From contig WARS01000011.1 in NCBI GenBank assembly GCA_008933995.1, positions 12,491,516 to 12,555,515 on the forward strand: a stretch of DNA of 64,000 nt, read 5' to 3'. A program made the position numbers and the translations under genes. Shown piece after piece: positions 1 to 9,690 of the stretch (position 1 is the first letter of the stretch; every line of letters begins with the position of its first letter). The stretch comes from Datnioides undecimradiatus. Its lineage: Eukaryota > Chordata > Actinopteri > Lobotiformes > Datnioididae. The notes beneath the pieces were generated by a model. That model was not told where the DNA came from. It saw only the letters and a program-made list of their open reading frames with translations, and searched no databases.

Positions 1-302
1 CAGTTAACTTTTTATGAGCCATTCTTATGTACACATTTATTTATACAGATTAGTTGCAATGTTATCTGGACCTAAAACATTTCCGCTAAACTGCCTGCAT
101 ACAATACTTTAAACTTAAACATACAAGAACCTCTGAAATATTGGCTGTTGTCCCCAGAGGATAAATTGTTAGACATGGATTATGAGATTAGATACAGTAA
201 TTTTTTCCATCAAAAAAAGCAGAGACATAAACATGTGAGTCAGAGTAAAAACAAAATCTTGTCATTCTAACCAATTAACCTAAAAGCAGTTAGCTCTCTT
301 AC
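1..302 (-). other. Intron of the TRIM gene (runs off the edge)
   Basis: AT-rich sequence after the donor at 302. Scanning the minus strand I see no convincing next exon, so the remaining coding exons are presumably beyond position 1. Confidence 0.5.
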
Positions 303-398
303 TCTGGAGGTCTCTTTCTTCTGTGTAAGTTCTGTCACTCTGTTCTTCACTTTCTCCTCAGCCTCTTGCAGCTGCTTGATCTCTTCTTTTAAGTTTCC
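303..398 (-). CDS. TRIM-type E3 ligase, exon 3 (coiled-coil, 96 nt)
   Basis: This short exon is found from its splice sites: a CCCCAG acceptor ending at 399 and a GTAAGA donor at 302. It is exactly 96 nt (32 codons) in phase 0, the size of the conserved coiled-coil exon of many TRIM genes. It encodes a charged heptad-like stretch beginning GNLKEEIKQLQEAEEK and ending KKETSR. It continues ERELR from the previous exon without a frame break. The coiled coil in TRIM proteins drives antiparallel dimerisation. Later exons (rest of the coiled coil, and a C-terminal domain such as PRY-SPRY if present) lie left of the window. Confidence 0.8.
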
Positions 399-539
399 CT
401 GGGGTAAAATGTACATGGAGTCAAAACAAGGAAACAAAAACAAAACATTTATTCATTGCTGTAGTTATGTTTATGTATTTCTTAATCAAAAGGTATTGTG
501 TATCTACAGTTTATGCAGTGCTGTGAAGTCATCACTTAC

Positions 540-1528
540 CCTGAGCTCTCTCTCTGCCTCCCTGATGCTGACGCAGATGTGGTTGCGGTGGGAGCCTATG
601 ACAGTACACACCGTGCACACACACACCCCACACTGCCGGCAGTAGATTCTGTTTATTTCCTGGTGCTCCTGGCACCTCCAAATGGAAATGTCCTCCATGG
701 GAGGTACAAGGGTGTGACTCTGGAAGACAGAGGATTCCAGGTGGGGACGCAGATGCTCTGTACACATGGAAGCTCCGCACACCAGGCAGGTCTTCACAGC
801 ATACTGATATCCAGTTTTAGGGCAATAATGGCAGCGCACGGGGCTGGTATTCTTGGTCTCTGACCTGGGGAAGATGCTGACACAATTTGGGGATGCTGAA
901 GCATCAGCAGGAATTTTGTTAGGTATCTGAGGAGACTTGATGACATGGTGGACTGGAGACTTTTCTTTACTTGGAGTTGAGACCCCAGGAATGGAATCAG
1001 AGTTGGCAGGTGGGGCAGGTTTCTTTGACAATGCATAAATTCTAGTCATAAGTGAGTCTTTCTTGGGGGTTGCAAGAGGAGGCGCATCACATATATCTAC
1101 TTCACTGGAGCTGTCAGAGTCATCAAATGAGATGACTTCTTCAGATTTACGCTGGTTCTGCTGGATTGAGATATCATGTGCGACATCAGTTTTACGCGGT
1201 GTCTTGCTGTCAGAGACGTCACTGGAGAATGTGCCATCACCACTCCCAGACTGTGGAGATTCTGGGTACACTGCTTTCTTTGAGTTGACTGGTGTCTTCG
1301 CAATAGTCGCCTCCACACAAGTCGATTGCCCAGTTTTATCTGAGAGGGAAGTGGTGGGAGTCTCAGAGTCACTGGATGGCTCACAGGGAACCTCCACAGT
1401 TGAGCGCTTTGTGTCAGGCTGCTCTGAAACAGGTGTGCTGGCCTTTCTCTTCCCAAGAAGTCGGCTGGTGAGTGAGGGCCTCCTCAATATTGAATCAAAT
1501 GTGTTTTGTTCATTATTACTGGACGTGC
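540..1528 (-). CDS. TRIM-type E3 ligase, exon 2 (linker and two B-boxes)
   Basis: The exon is bounded by an AG acceptor at 1530-1529 and a GTAAGT donor at 539, and is 989 nt (2 + 329 codons). It first encodes a polar Ser/Thr/Pro/Lys-rich linker of about 230 residues, with a basic GKRK patch and an acidic-serine segment at about residue 215 of the spliced protein that resembles a SUMO-interaction motif. Then come two zinc-binding B-boxes: box 1 from about residue 316 (CHYC, CLVC, CTEH) and box 2 from about 369 (CQEH, CRQC, final H397 and H400). The exon ends in ERELR, the start of the coiled coil. A linker this long between RING and B-box is unusual for TRIM proteins. The reading frame is open throughout. 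Confidence 0.85.
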
Positions 1529-2407
1529 CTTTGAAAGTAGAACACAAAGTAAAACTGGTTAAGTACACTATCAAGGATACTTTCCAAAAACATGTCTGTG
1601 CTCAACTTTTCCTTTTCCACTGAGCAGTTTGAAAGCTGTCACTGAGTTGGCAGCATGCCTTGACTGAATGAATGAAAGCAGTAGTAAAAACACTGGCTGA
1701 TCCATTGACCTGATCCACTTAGTAAGTCAATTATCAACAAAGACACTGCCCCTACCTGTCATGAGCTGTGACAATTCACATAATACAGGAGGGAGAAATT
1801 GTAAATACATTAATAACAAACTATGCCACCGGAAACATACAACAGAAAACTGCATGAACACGTGCAATCAAGTGATCAGACCTCTACCCCTATTGATTAT
1901 TAGCGTACGGACATGACAAACTTTGGAATTCTAGTGACTATTTGATTAGGCAGCAGACCCTTGACACTGTAAACAAACATAAACCACATCTACTATCACA
2001 GCACTCAGAGGCTAATATTTCAAAAGCATTTTTAAAGCTACGTCTGTTGCCTCTGTTGCGTAAAATGTCAAGGTCGTGAACACTTAGAAAGGCATTTCCC
2101 GGCGTGGAATGTCAGTCTATTGTCTTTTTATTAGGGTGCCACAATAGCAAATAATCACGCAGCTACAGAGTGGCGTTAGTTAGCATTAGCATCCAGCTAA
2201 AATAACGTGTAAAAACCATTGACTAGCTAAGCTAAGTTAGCCTGTTTAACACAGACAGGTTCCGTATGATATGACATTTTAACAGATGTTAGAAGTAGAA
2301 AATGCGACAGCGGGTACACCAAGGTTAGCTAGTTACGTTAAGCTAGCGTCAACTGCGTCAACGGCTAGTTACGCCCGGTAACTTGCTCAACGTTCACCGG
2401 AGCATAC
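1529..2407 (-). other. TRIM gene intron 1, rich in GCTAGC/GTTAGC-like words
   Basis: An 879-nt intron between the RING exon and the linker/B-box exon. The half nearest the start of the gene (about 2150-2380) is dense in short related words such as GTTAGC, GCTAGC, AGCTAA and ACGTTA, and has several CpGs. No open coding segment is evident. Confidence 0.6.
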
Positions 2408-2657
2408 TTGCAGTGCCGCGAGGCTGAGCCCGTCTGTTGTTGGGGGACGGCCGAATCAAACTGCTGTCAAACGGCAGAGTCTGGTACACTGTCTTGCATC
2501 TCCACTCCGGACAGTGGTACGGCCCGTTCGGGGTAACACTCCACAAGTCTCCGATGCATCGATGGCAGAACTGGTGGTTACATTTGAGGGTGACGGGCTC
2601 CCTTGTCAGCTCGTTGCACAGAGGACACCTGGCCGGAGTGTCCAACGACGCACCCAT
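2408..2657 (-). CDS. TRIM-type E3 ubiquitin ligase, exon 1 (RING domain)
   Basis: First coding exon, 83 codons plus one base, starting at the ATG at 2657. Residues 11-54 form a C3HC4 RING finger: C11, C14, C26, H28, C31, C34, C49 and C54. RING domains recruit an E2 enzyme and promote ubiquitin transfer. The last pair is spaced C-P-E-W-R-C, wider than the usual CPxC. The exon ends at a GTATGC donor (2407) in phase 1, and joins in frame to the exon at 540-1528, which carries the B-boxes. RING then B-boxes then coiled coil is the TRIM layout. I do not recognise the orthologue, so no symbol is given; finTRIM/TRIM25-like or TRIM8-like fish genes are possible relatives. A GC box lies just upstream. 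Confidence 0.85.
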
Positions 2658-2760
2658 TTTGTTTTGGCTGATGTTTAGTTTCTGTTTCTGCGAAAGGAAG
2701 CAGCAGGGGCGGGGCTACAATGTTTGAATCCCGCTTCCCCTCCCAGCCGTGCTCGTCTTA
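2658..2760 (-). promoter_or_regulatory. Probable promoter / 5' UTR of the TRIM gene with GC box
   Basis: The sequence directly upstream of the RING-exon ATG contains GGGGCGGGGC at 2706-2715, a classic SP1/KLF GC box about 50 bp from the ATG. Together with the CpG-rich first exon this suggests a TATA-less promoter. The start site cannot be fixed from sequence. Confidence 0.5.
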
Positions 2761-2789
2761 AAGGTAAAGACTAGGGATTTAGTATCTGG

Positions 2790-3560
2790 TGAGAGTAGTA
2801 ACTCATGACCAAAAGTAAAAAAAAAAAAAAGACAGTACAAGTGCAAGTAAAAGTCCTGGATTCAAAATATTTTTAAAAAATAGCTAGTAACTCTATTCTT
2901 TTCTTTTGAAATGAAATGTTAAGTAGCATAAACTGGAAAAACTCGAAAAAGTAAAGTACAACTTCCTCAAAACTGTACAACTAGTTACTCACCACAGTTT
3001 GCAGCATTAACTCATTAATGATGGTTGGGGGTCTGCTCTGATGTTTTGGCTTAAATAAAGTCAGTTCAGTTCAGTTCAGTTCAAGGAGCTGTAAAAATGG
3101 TTTACTGTAACATATCCTCTATACTTTCCAATCGCATGTTCTTACGTTTCAATAGTCATTCACTGATGTTTGTTCTGGATATTTTGGATAAAAGTAAAAA
3201 AAAAGAATTATCAAGAAAAATGACTTATTATTATTATGGATGTGTTGAAACAAGAGCAGCATTATTGTAGCTGTTAACAGAAAAAGAGTGTGCTGCAGTG
3301 TTTTTGCTCATTTTATCTGATTAGACCTTTCACTGAATTTTATCAAAGGTCTGCAAATAATGATTTTCATTATTGAAAAAATTGCAGATTGTTAACATCA
3401 CTTAATCGTCTGCAATATTAAACCTAATAAAAAAAATGCTCATTATAATTTCCCAGAGTACAAAGTGACATCTTCTGTACCTTTGAAAAGTAGTGAACTA
3501 TAAGAACAAAGGTGCATGGAATGGAAATACTCAAGTAAAGTGGAAATACTTCAATATCGA
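2790..3560. repeat. Degraded teleost interspersed repeats, possibly nested
   Basis: The left part (about 2800-3000) contains gcaagtaaaagtcctg and related AAGTA/GTAC words, and the right part (about 3480-3560) contains aaatactcaagtaaag. Both resemble a common fish repeat full of AGTACTTAAGTA-type words. Between them, 3345-3490 resembles a second family that begins with a ctgcaactaacgattatttt-like consensus and contains the diagnostic 'aatttcccagagt' and 'agtgacatcttc' words. A small TCAGT pentamer array lies at 3059-3083. Family assignment is from memory. Confidence 0.5.
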
Positions 3561-4590
3561 ACACATAATAAAGGCAATAAATACCTAATATAAAGCATCA
3601 TACTATATTCAGTCAGGTTCACAGACTTCCTTAGCTTTATAATTGACTTTTGACTCTCAGTATTCACAATAAATAATGCAAGTGTTGCTGGAATTTTCAT
3701 ACCAGTTTGTATCATAAATCATTTTGTCATGAGTTTGTCCTCAGGATCCCTATTTCACATATAATAATTAAACCTAATAACTGTTTAAACATCTCACACA
3801 ATTACATCTTTAAAATATTATTAATTATTCCTCATCTCACCCCCAGATACCCCAAAGGATTCCCAACTCTCACAACAACCATGAACTATGAACAACCTCA
3901 TACAACTTCCAAATATTCTTTACTATTCCAAATGACAAAACTGTTTAAGTGGCAAAAATAGGTTGTTGCTGTTATGCCTTAAAGCATCAGCTGCAAACAA
4001 TAAGGACTAAATTAGTGTTTTCTTATTTTCCCCTCATGTTTCTCTCCCCCACAACATTCCTGTCCTCATGGTGGTCTAGACATGTGACTTGGATTTTAAA
4101 AAAAAGGCTATTGTGACTTGTGAGTGAGAGGTTAATCTTTCATAGGAAACTACATTTTCTTACTTGTGTTGCCTACAAATGAGAGAAGTCATTTGTAGCA
4201 TTATAGCTACACTTGTTCTAAGTCTTTTGATCAGAATAATTAAAGGTTAGTGTTAAAATGAAGTCAATTAAAAAATGAATAAAATGAAGCCAAAAGCATA
4301 TTCTACTCTTCCTCTCAATGCCACAGTTTTAAATTCAGGTCTTTCAAAGATTTCAAACTGTGGCAACACCTAGTGACCTGTCTTGCATAATAAAAGTGTG
4401 CATCAGACAATAAGGTCAGCTGACTCTCCCACACTTTTTTGTTTCCATATTTTTATCATTATACAACTGTGTCACAAGCTGAATGGGACTAACCATTACC
4501 AGTAATTTAAGTTCCACTTGTAAAATCGACAGAGTGCTCCTTTAACAAAAATTAACTTGATCAAAATGAACAAAAAAGACATCACAACAG
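3560..4590. other. Intergenic, between TRIM 5' end and lhfpl3 3' end
   Basis: AT-rich, with no open reading frame I can support on either strand. The stretch at 4330-4560 ends in gagtgctcctttaac, which looks like the edge of an old mobile element, but I cannot name the family. Confidence 0.4.
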
Positions 4591-4608
4591 AGTTTTACAG
4601 TGAAAACC

Positions 4609-4614
4609 TTTATT
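4609..4614 (-). terminator. Polyadenylation signal AATAAA, probably of lhfpl3
   Basis: The minus strand reads cttAATAAAggttttcactg and is followed within about 30 nt by a TG-rich stretch (tgttgtgatg, then a T run). This is a standard vertebrate poly(A) arrangement and would end the lhfpl3 transcript about 1.2 kb after its proposed stop. Confidence 0.5.
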
Positions 4615-5630
4615 AAGTGTTCATATATTTTTTTAAAGGAATCTCTTAAATTGCTCTAAGTTAACATCCCTCTCCCTATTTGCTAATTGTTTGGTATCTA
4701 TAGAGTATCTATTTACACAGGAACATATCCACAGGCGAGGCTGGGACAGGCCTTACTAATCCATTACTGCTAGAGCTCAATCCTCAGGCACACCAGTCAC
4801 TATACACAATACTCCAACCCCATCATGTTACCCTGTATGTCCCAACAAAACAAAGCAAGAACAGGAGTCAGAAACAGAAAAAGAGAGCTGGAGACAAAGA
4901 CAGAGACAGACAGATTTAGCTACACAACAGGACAATTGTGTGTGAGGCTGGCATATTGGTTCACTAGCCCAACAGAATGCAACAACGCAGTCACACTTAA
5001 CACTCACACATGTACTACACTCGCACTCACACTCTCTACACACATGCACACACACACAGAAGCACAATCATACAGCAGCTACAAGTCCTGCAGCACACAG
5101 TCCTAATAGCCCCCATCACAGTGTAGATACCACAGACTATAAAATATTGGACTTCTTCTCAAACTGAAGCGCTGTGCAAAGTTAGCTAGCAGGGCATTGA
5201 ATGGACTTAGGTAAAATTCCTAGAACATCTTTAATATCCACTGTACATACTTTGTAATACAAGTTTTCTCTCTTTTGATATGATAATATTCTTATAAAAT
5301 AGTCTTAAATATCTTTTTTCCCTAGTAAATAAGGATGAACAAAGGGGCGTATAAGCAAAAAAAAAAAAGAGAAGAAACTAAAACTTTCATTTCATTGTCA
5401 AACCTTACATATGAAACACAATAGATTTACATTAACCCGATATTATCTTAAAATGAGCAGGTTCTTCTTTTCACAAATAAAACATGACACACACATTCTG
5501 ACGGTGGTACACACGGCTAAGTGTTAACATATATTTAATACTTGTAATTACAGAGTTTGTTGATGCCTTGTTTGAATGCACTGTGTATGTGTTGCAGAGT
5601 GTTTGTCCATATGAGGTGTGAGGTGGCAAC

Positions 5631-5702
5631 TGTGTGTGTGTGTGTGTTTGTGTGAATGTGTGTGTGTGTGTGTGTGTGTGTGTGTCTGTCTGTCTGTCTG
5701 TG
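5631..5702. repeat. (TG)n / (CTGT)n microsatellite
   Basis: An interrupted TG dinucleotide run followed by four CTGT tetramers, inside the proposed lhfpl3 3' UTR. Confidence 0.95.
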
Positions 5703-5798
5703 CTCGTACTGCAGGTGTCAACCCTGTGCCTTCTTAGGTAGGTAGTGGGTAGTCCATATACTCTTCCATAGGATAACAGTCTCTGCCCCTGTTATGGT

Positions 5799-5893
5799 CT
5801 ATATGCAATGTTGTGCGAGGGTTAGTTCTGTAGACATACTGGGATAAACGTGTGCTGGGCTCCATCTAAATGCTAGGAATGATGATTTAAGGA
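5799..5893 (-). CDS. lhfpl3: lhfpl3 exon 3 (probable C-terminal exon)
   Basis: Tentative last exon. The minus strand has a good acceptor (cttgcttgcag, ending at 5894) whose phase fits the exon 2 donor. Splicing gives ...AESK-VLKSSF... and 31 residues before a TAG at 5801-5799. From memory human LHFPL3 ends ...AENK-VLLSQYSLE, so V, L and S of the tail are shared and the splice point agrees, but the fish tail is longer and otherwise different. The in-frame total with exons 1 and 2 is 252 residues, compared with about 236 in human. A poly(A) signal 1.2 kb downstream supports a terminal exon here. The exact frame and end remain uncertain. Confidence 0.5.
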
Positions 5894-6049
5894 CTGCAAG
5901 CAAGATGGATTGATTTCAGGGGTAGGTTACAGTGGGGGTTTTGGCAGGTAGATGTGACAGGCAGGCTGGCTGGTTCCATAGTATTCCCCTCCTTTAAGCT
6001 GATGTTGAGGGACATAGTGAAAACAGACAAATGGAAATTCAGGAACCTA

Positions 6050-6081
6050 AAAGAAAGAAAGAAAGATAGAAAGATAGAAAA
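6050..6081. repeat. (GAAA)n/(GATA)n tetranucleotide tract
   Basis: Alternating GAAA and GATA units, directly visible, in lhfpl3 intron 2. Confidence 0.85.
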
Positions 6082-6143
6082 GATCAAGAACAAACACATT
6101 GTGCATGCTTACATTGTGAGAAGCAGCTCTTTGTCATGTGATA

Positions 6144-6144
6144 A

Positions 6145-6180
<36 letters not shown>

Positions 6181-6181
6181 A
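6144..6181. repeat. (TA)n(TG)n microsatellite
   Basis: About nine TA units pass directly into about ten TG units. Confidence 0.95.
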
Positions 6182-6380
6182 TTTCAAGATGTATATTTTG
6201 TTTTTTCTCACCCAAAGATTTGGTTAGGCATTGCCTCCCTCTGCAAAAAACAGAAACACAGAGGAAAAATATAAAAGTGGTCCAACACAGTTGTCAAGGT
6301 CAAGCTATTAATAGACTTCCATGTTCACACATTGCCAAATACATGCATCCTTTACTGTGACTGCTTGTATTGCACACAAA

Positions 6381-6400
6381 CACCAGTAGATGGCGCCAGG
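6381..6400 (+). promoter_or_regulatory. CTCF-like binding motif
   Basis: CACCAGTAGATGGCGCCAGG matches the vertebrate CTCF core (CCASYAGRKGGCGC) at nearly every constrained position. It is in lhfpl3 intron 2. Occupancy is inferred only from the motif. Confidence 0.45.
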
Positions 6401-8079
6401 GATGAACTAAATGATAAGAGACTACTGAGCCGTAATGAATTCTTCATAAATGGTAGATTCCTTAAAGCCTTAAACTAAGGACTGTACATCATCAAGCTGC
6501 AAAGTGCTGATGTTTATTGACTGGTAAAGCTACTGATAATCCCATTCAAGTTTTCTCTTTCAAGACATTGTCAATAGATCTTCAATCTTTATCTCAAGTA
6601 TGTCATTTGAAGGTCACTGTAGTTTGAGAGGAGGAAATGGAAATAGAGGATATTAGCAGCTACACTTACAGTTGGTTAAACACTGCATGTGATGATGTTA
6701 TGTGTGTTTCTCTCATAATAAGAAAACACAGTATGTCCCTTCAATAAATCTGCCTTTTCTCTCTCCTGCAATCTCATTGTTTTTCCCCACGTTTGTTTAA
6801 TGCATTGTTGGTTGCCCATGCCTGTCTGATTCCATTACAAACTACAGGACATGGACATACTAATCCCATTTCCCTCCGGGAGACATCTGGACCCAGGTCC
6901 TTTCACAGTAAATCACTGTGCAGACCTGTGATAGTTATGCAGGCTTACATATGCATGGAGACCAGTGTAAAAGGCCGATCTCATGACTAAATCATCACAG
7001 CCAGAGTGTATGGTGGATCTTTGGTGAGAAAGTGAGGTCTGAGGAAATCTGCCAGATTTAAGTATTTGGCTCACGGTAAGTTGTTGTACCTTGCAAGATA
7101 GATATGATAATACTGAAAATGTGATTTTATTGACCTTAACAAACAGAAGACCAGGATGGGGGTTTGTTGCCTGGGTGAATCTTCATTCAACAATGACATA
7201 AACATACATGATTTGAAAGCACAAAGCTCTGTGACTCTGATGTCTGTGTAAACCAATTTGTAAGCCAACGCGACACCACTTGCTATTTTTGCAACAGATT
7301 CAAAATGAAACAGTAAAATAATTAAAGCCAGCATCACTTAGTCCCCTTTCAGAAGAGATCACAATCATGACTGTAATCAAAAATGGGTCAAGAACTGGAA
7401 GTGTTTTATGGTAAATATGTCATTTTTAGGCATGTGGACCAAAGATGGGGTGCTTATTATGATTAAAAGGATTGCACATGGTTTCTGTTTTTTTTGTTTT
7501 TTTTTAGTATATTAAACCCATTATTTAAAAGCAGGCTCACGCAGCCCTTTTGGTTCTGTTCTAATCATTTTATAGCCTCCTAAATTTAGCTTTGCTTTCA
7601 TAGAGGCTCCATCAAAAAGCTAATTGCATCTAAACATTGGCTTTAAATACAAGAATGTGATCCTTTTTATGGATTCAGCTCATGTTATCTGTTCGCCAGA
7701 GTAGTGTAGTGTTTTATCACTAACTTAATGAGTGCAAACTTTCTATTTTCAGTCTGGTGGAAAGTCACATGGGTTGTGATAAATGAGGAGTCTTCTCTTA
7801 AAGTGAAATTTAAAGCATCCTCATTTGCTTTAAGTGTATATGCTTATTCCAGCCCCAGATAGCACAAAATGCACTGAGAGTGCACTTTTAGAGCAATTTG
7901 TCTGGTATCACTTGACCAAAAAATAGTCTAAGATTTAATGATTTAAACTAATCGCATATTTACCAGCATGGAGAAATATTTAGTGTTTAACTGGATTACC
8001 TCCAACAATTCAAATACAGAATTAATGAGAACAGTAGCCTTATGATCAAAGAAGCTGTCCTACCCCCAAATCATTTTAA

Positions 8080-8490
8080 GTAGGGACATGTCCTGAGGGA
8101 AGACAGGGGTGGCACCGCCCACCTATAAAATCTGATTGACCATCCTAAGTGCCATCACATTATCCTAAAGTCTGATTGGCTCTCTGCCCAATGAGAGATG
8201 GGACCTTAGTGCAAACAATCTACCAACTCTTTGATGACACTTTTCATCTTTTAAATAAAAAATTTTAACACTTAAATGTAAGAAACTGTGAGAGACTTTA
8301 ATGTTAGTAATTAAAGTTGATATGTCAAATGGTAAATTAATGCAATTTTGACCTGTGTGTTTTCATATGTGTGTGTGTGTGTGTGTATGTGTGTGCATGT
8401 GTGTGCATACCTCATGCCGCCCCTGCACAAATGAGTGACCCACTAGGGCCACCCCAGTCAAGTAAAGCTGGACACGCCTCTGATTTTAAG
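8080..8490. repeat. Possible old interspersed repeat
   Basis: Contains tggcaccgcccac, paired 'tctgattgg' words and ggccaccccagtcaag, phrases that recur in fish repeats known to me, with a TG microsatellite (8369-8408) inside. Family unknown; weak assignment. Confidence 0.25.
8369..8408. repeat. (TG)n microsatellite
   Basis: TG run with interruptions, in lhfpl3 intron 2. Confidence 0.95.
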
Positions 8491-8649
8491 TTCACATTGC
8501 TGGCAATAAGCAGCACAAGCAAGTTGCCCATGAGGTGCTTCTCCGAACCTGGCTCTGACTTTAAGTGCAGTGCTCAAGTGAAGAGTAAATTTCCCAGAGG
8601 AGGTCAATAAAATATCACATTTTTATCAGATTAGATAATAGATTCTCAC

Positions 8650-8886
8650 CCTTGCTCTCAGCCAGCAGCTCTTCTGTCATGAGTCCATCCTGACGGTTCC
8701 CCAGGACGAAGGCCAGGAAGGAGAGGATGAGAGCATCCAGGATGCCCATAATTGCCAAGATGTAGGCCCAACGCACCGAGCAGGCCCCCAGGCTGTATTT
8801 GTCTGTCTGTTCTCCGCACATCCGCCTGACCTCGTCACTGTCCCAACCATCAGGGTAGATCATACAACCAAGCACCAGACAGACAC
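8650..8886 (-). CDS. lhfpl3: lhfpl3 exon 2 (end of TM3, second loop, TM4)
   Basis: A 237-nt exon bounded by an AATAG acceptor and a G|GTGAGA donor, phase 1 at both ends. It encodes residues 143-221 of the spliced protein: the rest of TM3 (CLVLGCMIY), an extracellular loop [20 protein letters not shown] with two cysteines (166 and 178), and TM4 (about 180-204) ending in [20 protein letters not shown]. This matches LHFPL3 rather than LHFPL4: the DSDEV, RQD and M-x-EEL words are LHFPL3-type. If the donor is not used, the frame stays open for 11 more codons to a stop at 8615, a possible alternative end. Confidence 0.93.
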
Positions 8887-9411
8887 CTATTGAGAGACAG
8901 AGGCGAACAGCAGAGACATTAGTGGATAAGAGAGGGAAGAGGAACAGAAGGTATAAGCAGAACAAAAGTGAGTTTGGGGGGAAAAGTGCAGAGTAATAAA
9001 TGACACCTGGGTTAATGAGATTTTGTGGGGAAATGGGAGATAAAGAAGAAGAATGATCATTTCAAGTGCTTTAAAAATCTATACTCTTATATTCTCCTCT
9101 CTGGAGATTTTGCTCCATTTCTATTGCATTTATCACATTGATTTTCATTCCCTCCCTTAGGCGGGAAAATAAGTGTCTAGACACAATGAGTGCCAGTGGT
9201 GGAGCAGTAAAAACAGCAGTAAACAACCAGAGCAACAGTCATAGCCAGACAAAATAGCAGCAAGAGATTTAGAGCATAGTGACGGCTCTGAAAAAACAAA
9301 ATGTCCCCAAAAGCTGCCTGCCTATTTCCTCACATTCACATAGTTTACTTGTTTTGTTGCACAACGTCATTGCCTCGCATCCTCTTGGATTTTAAACAGT
9401 GGTATTATTAG

Positions 9412-9690
9412 ATTTTAACTGGCTGCTCCTCATTCTCAGTTGCTGCCCAAAGGGTAAAATCTCTCTCATCTTCAATTTGGATCTCTCTCATCTTCGGTTT
9501 AAAAGAGCTTCTTCTCTGAGGTAATGCTGCGGCAGAAAAACCGAAGCCCATGCACAGCGATCCAGCCTCTTTCTCCCCTCTTTGGATTTTAACTAAGCTC
9601 TCCTCATTCTCGGTTTTTGCCCAAGGGATAAAATCTCTCATCTTCTATTTGGTTGAGGTTCTTCTCTGAGGTGATGTTGCAGCAGAGCAG
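9412..9690. repeat. Diverged direct duplication, ~175-bp offset
   Basis: Two copies of a block starting gattttaact, followed by ctcctcattctc, then gcccaa-ggg-taaaatctct and ctcatctt, and ending ggttcttctctgaggt or cttcttctctgaggt then atg(t/c)tgc. They start at about 9412 and 9587. The first copy carries an extra ctctctcatcttc repeat. Visible by direct alignment; origin unknown. Confidence 0.7.

Larger units (their letters stand above)
4590..5798 (-). other. lhfpl3: Probable 3' UTR of lhfpl3
   Basis: Non-coding sequence downstream (minus strand) of the proposed exon 3 stop codon. It ends at a canonical AATAAA signal at 4614-4609 followed by a T/G-rich stretch, as expected for a cleavage site near 4590. 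It contains a long TG/CTGT microsatellite at 5631-5702. No other minus-strand gene here could own this signal. Confidence 0.5.
5894..8649 (-). other. lhfpl3: lhfpl3 intron 2
   Basis: A 2.76-kb intron. It contains a GAAA/GATA tetramer tract (6050-6081), a TA/TG microsatellite (6144-6181), a strong CTCF-like motif (6381-6400), a TG microsatellite (8369-8408) and a possible old interspersed repeat around 8080-8490. No coding exon is apparent. Confidence 0.6.

Noticed and set aside
504-1036. Overlapping ORFs on both strands over the TRIM B-box exon
   Set aside because: Out-of-frame shadows of the real exon, whose frame has B-box cysteines and proper splice sites.
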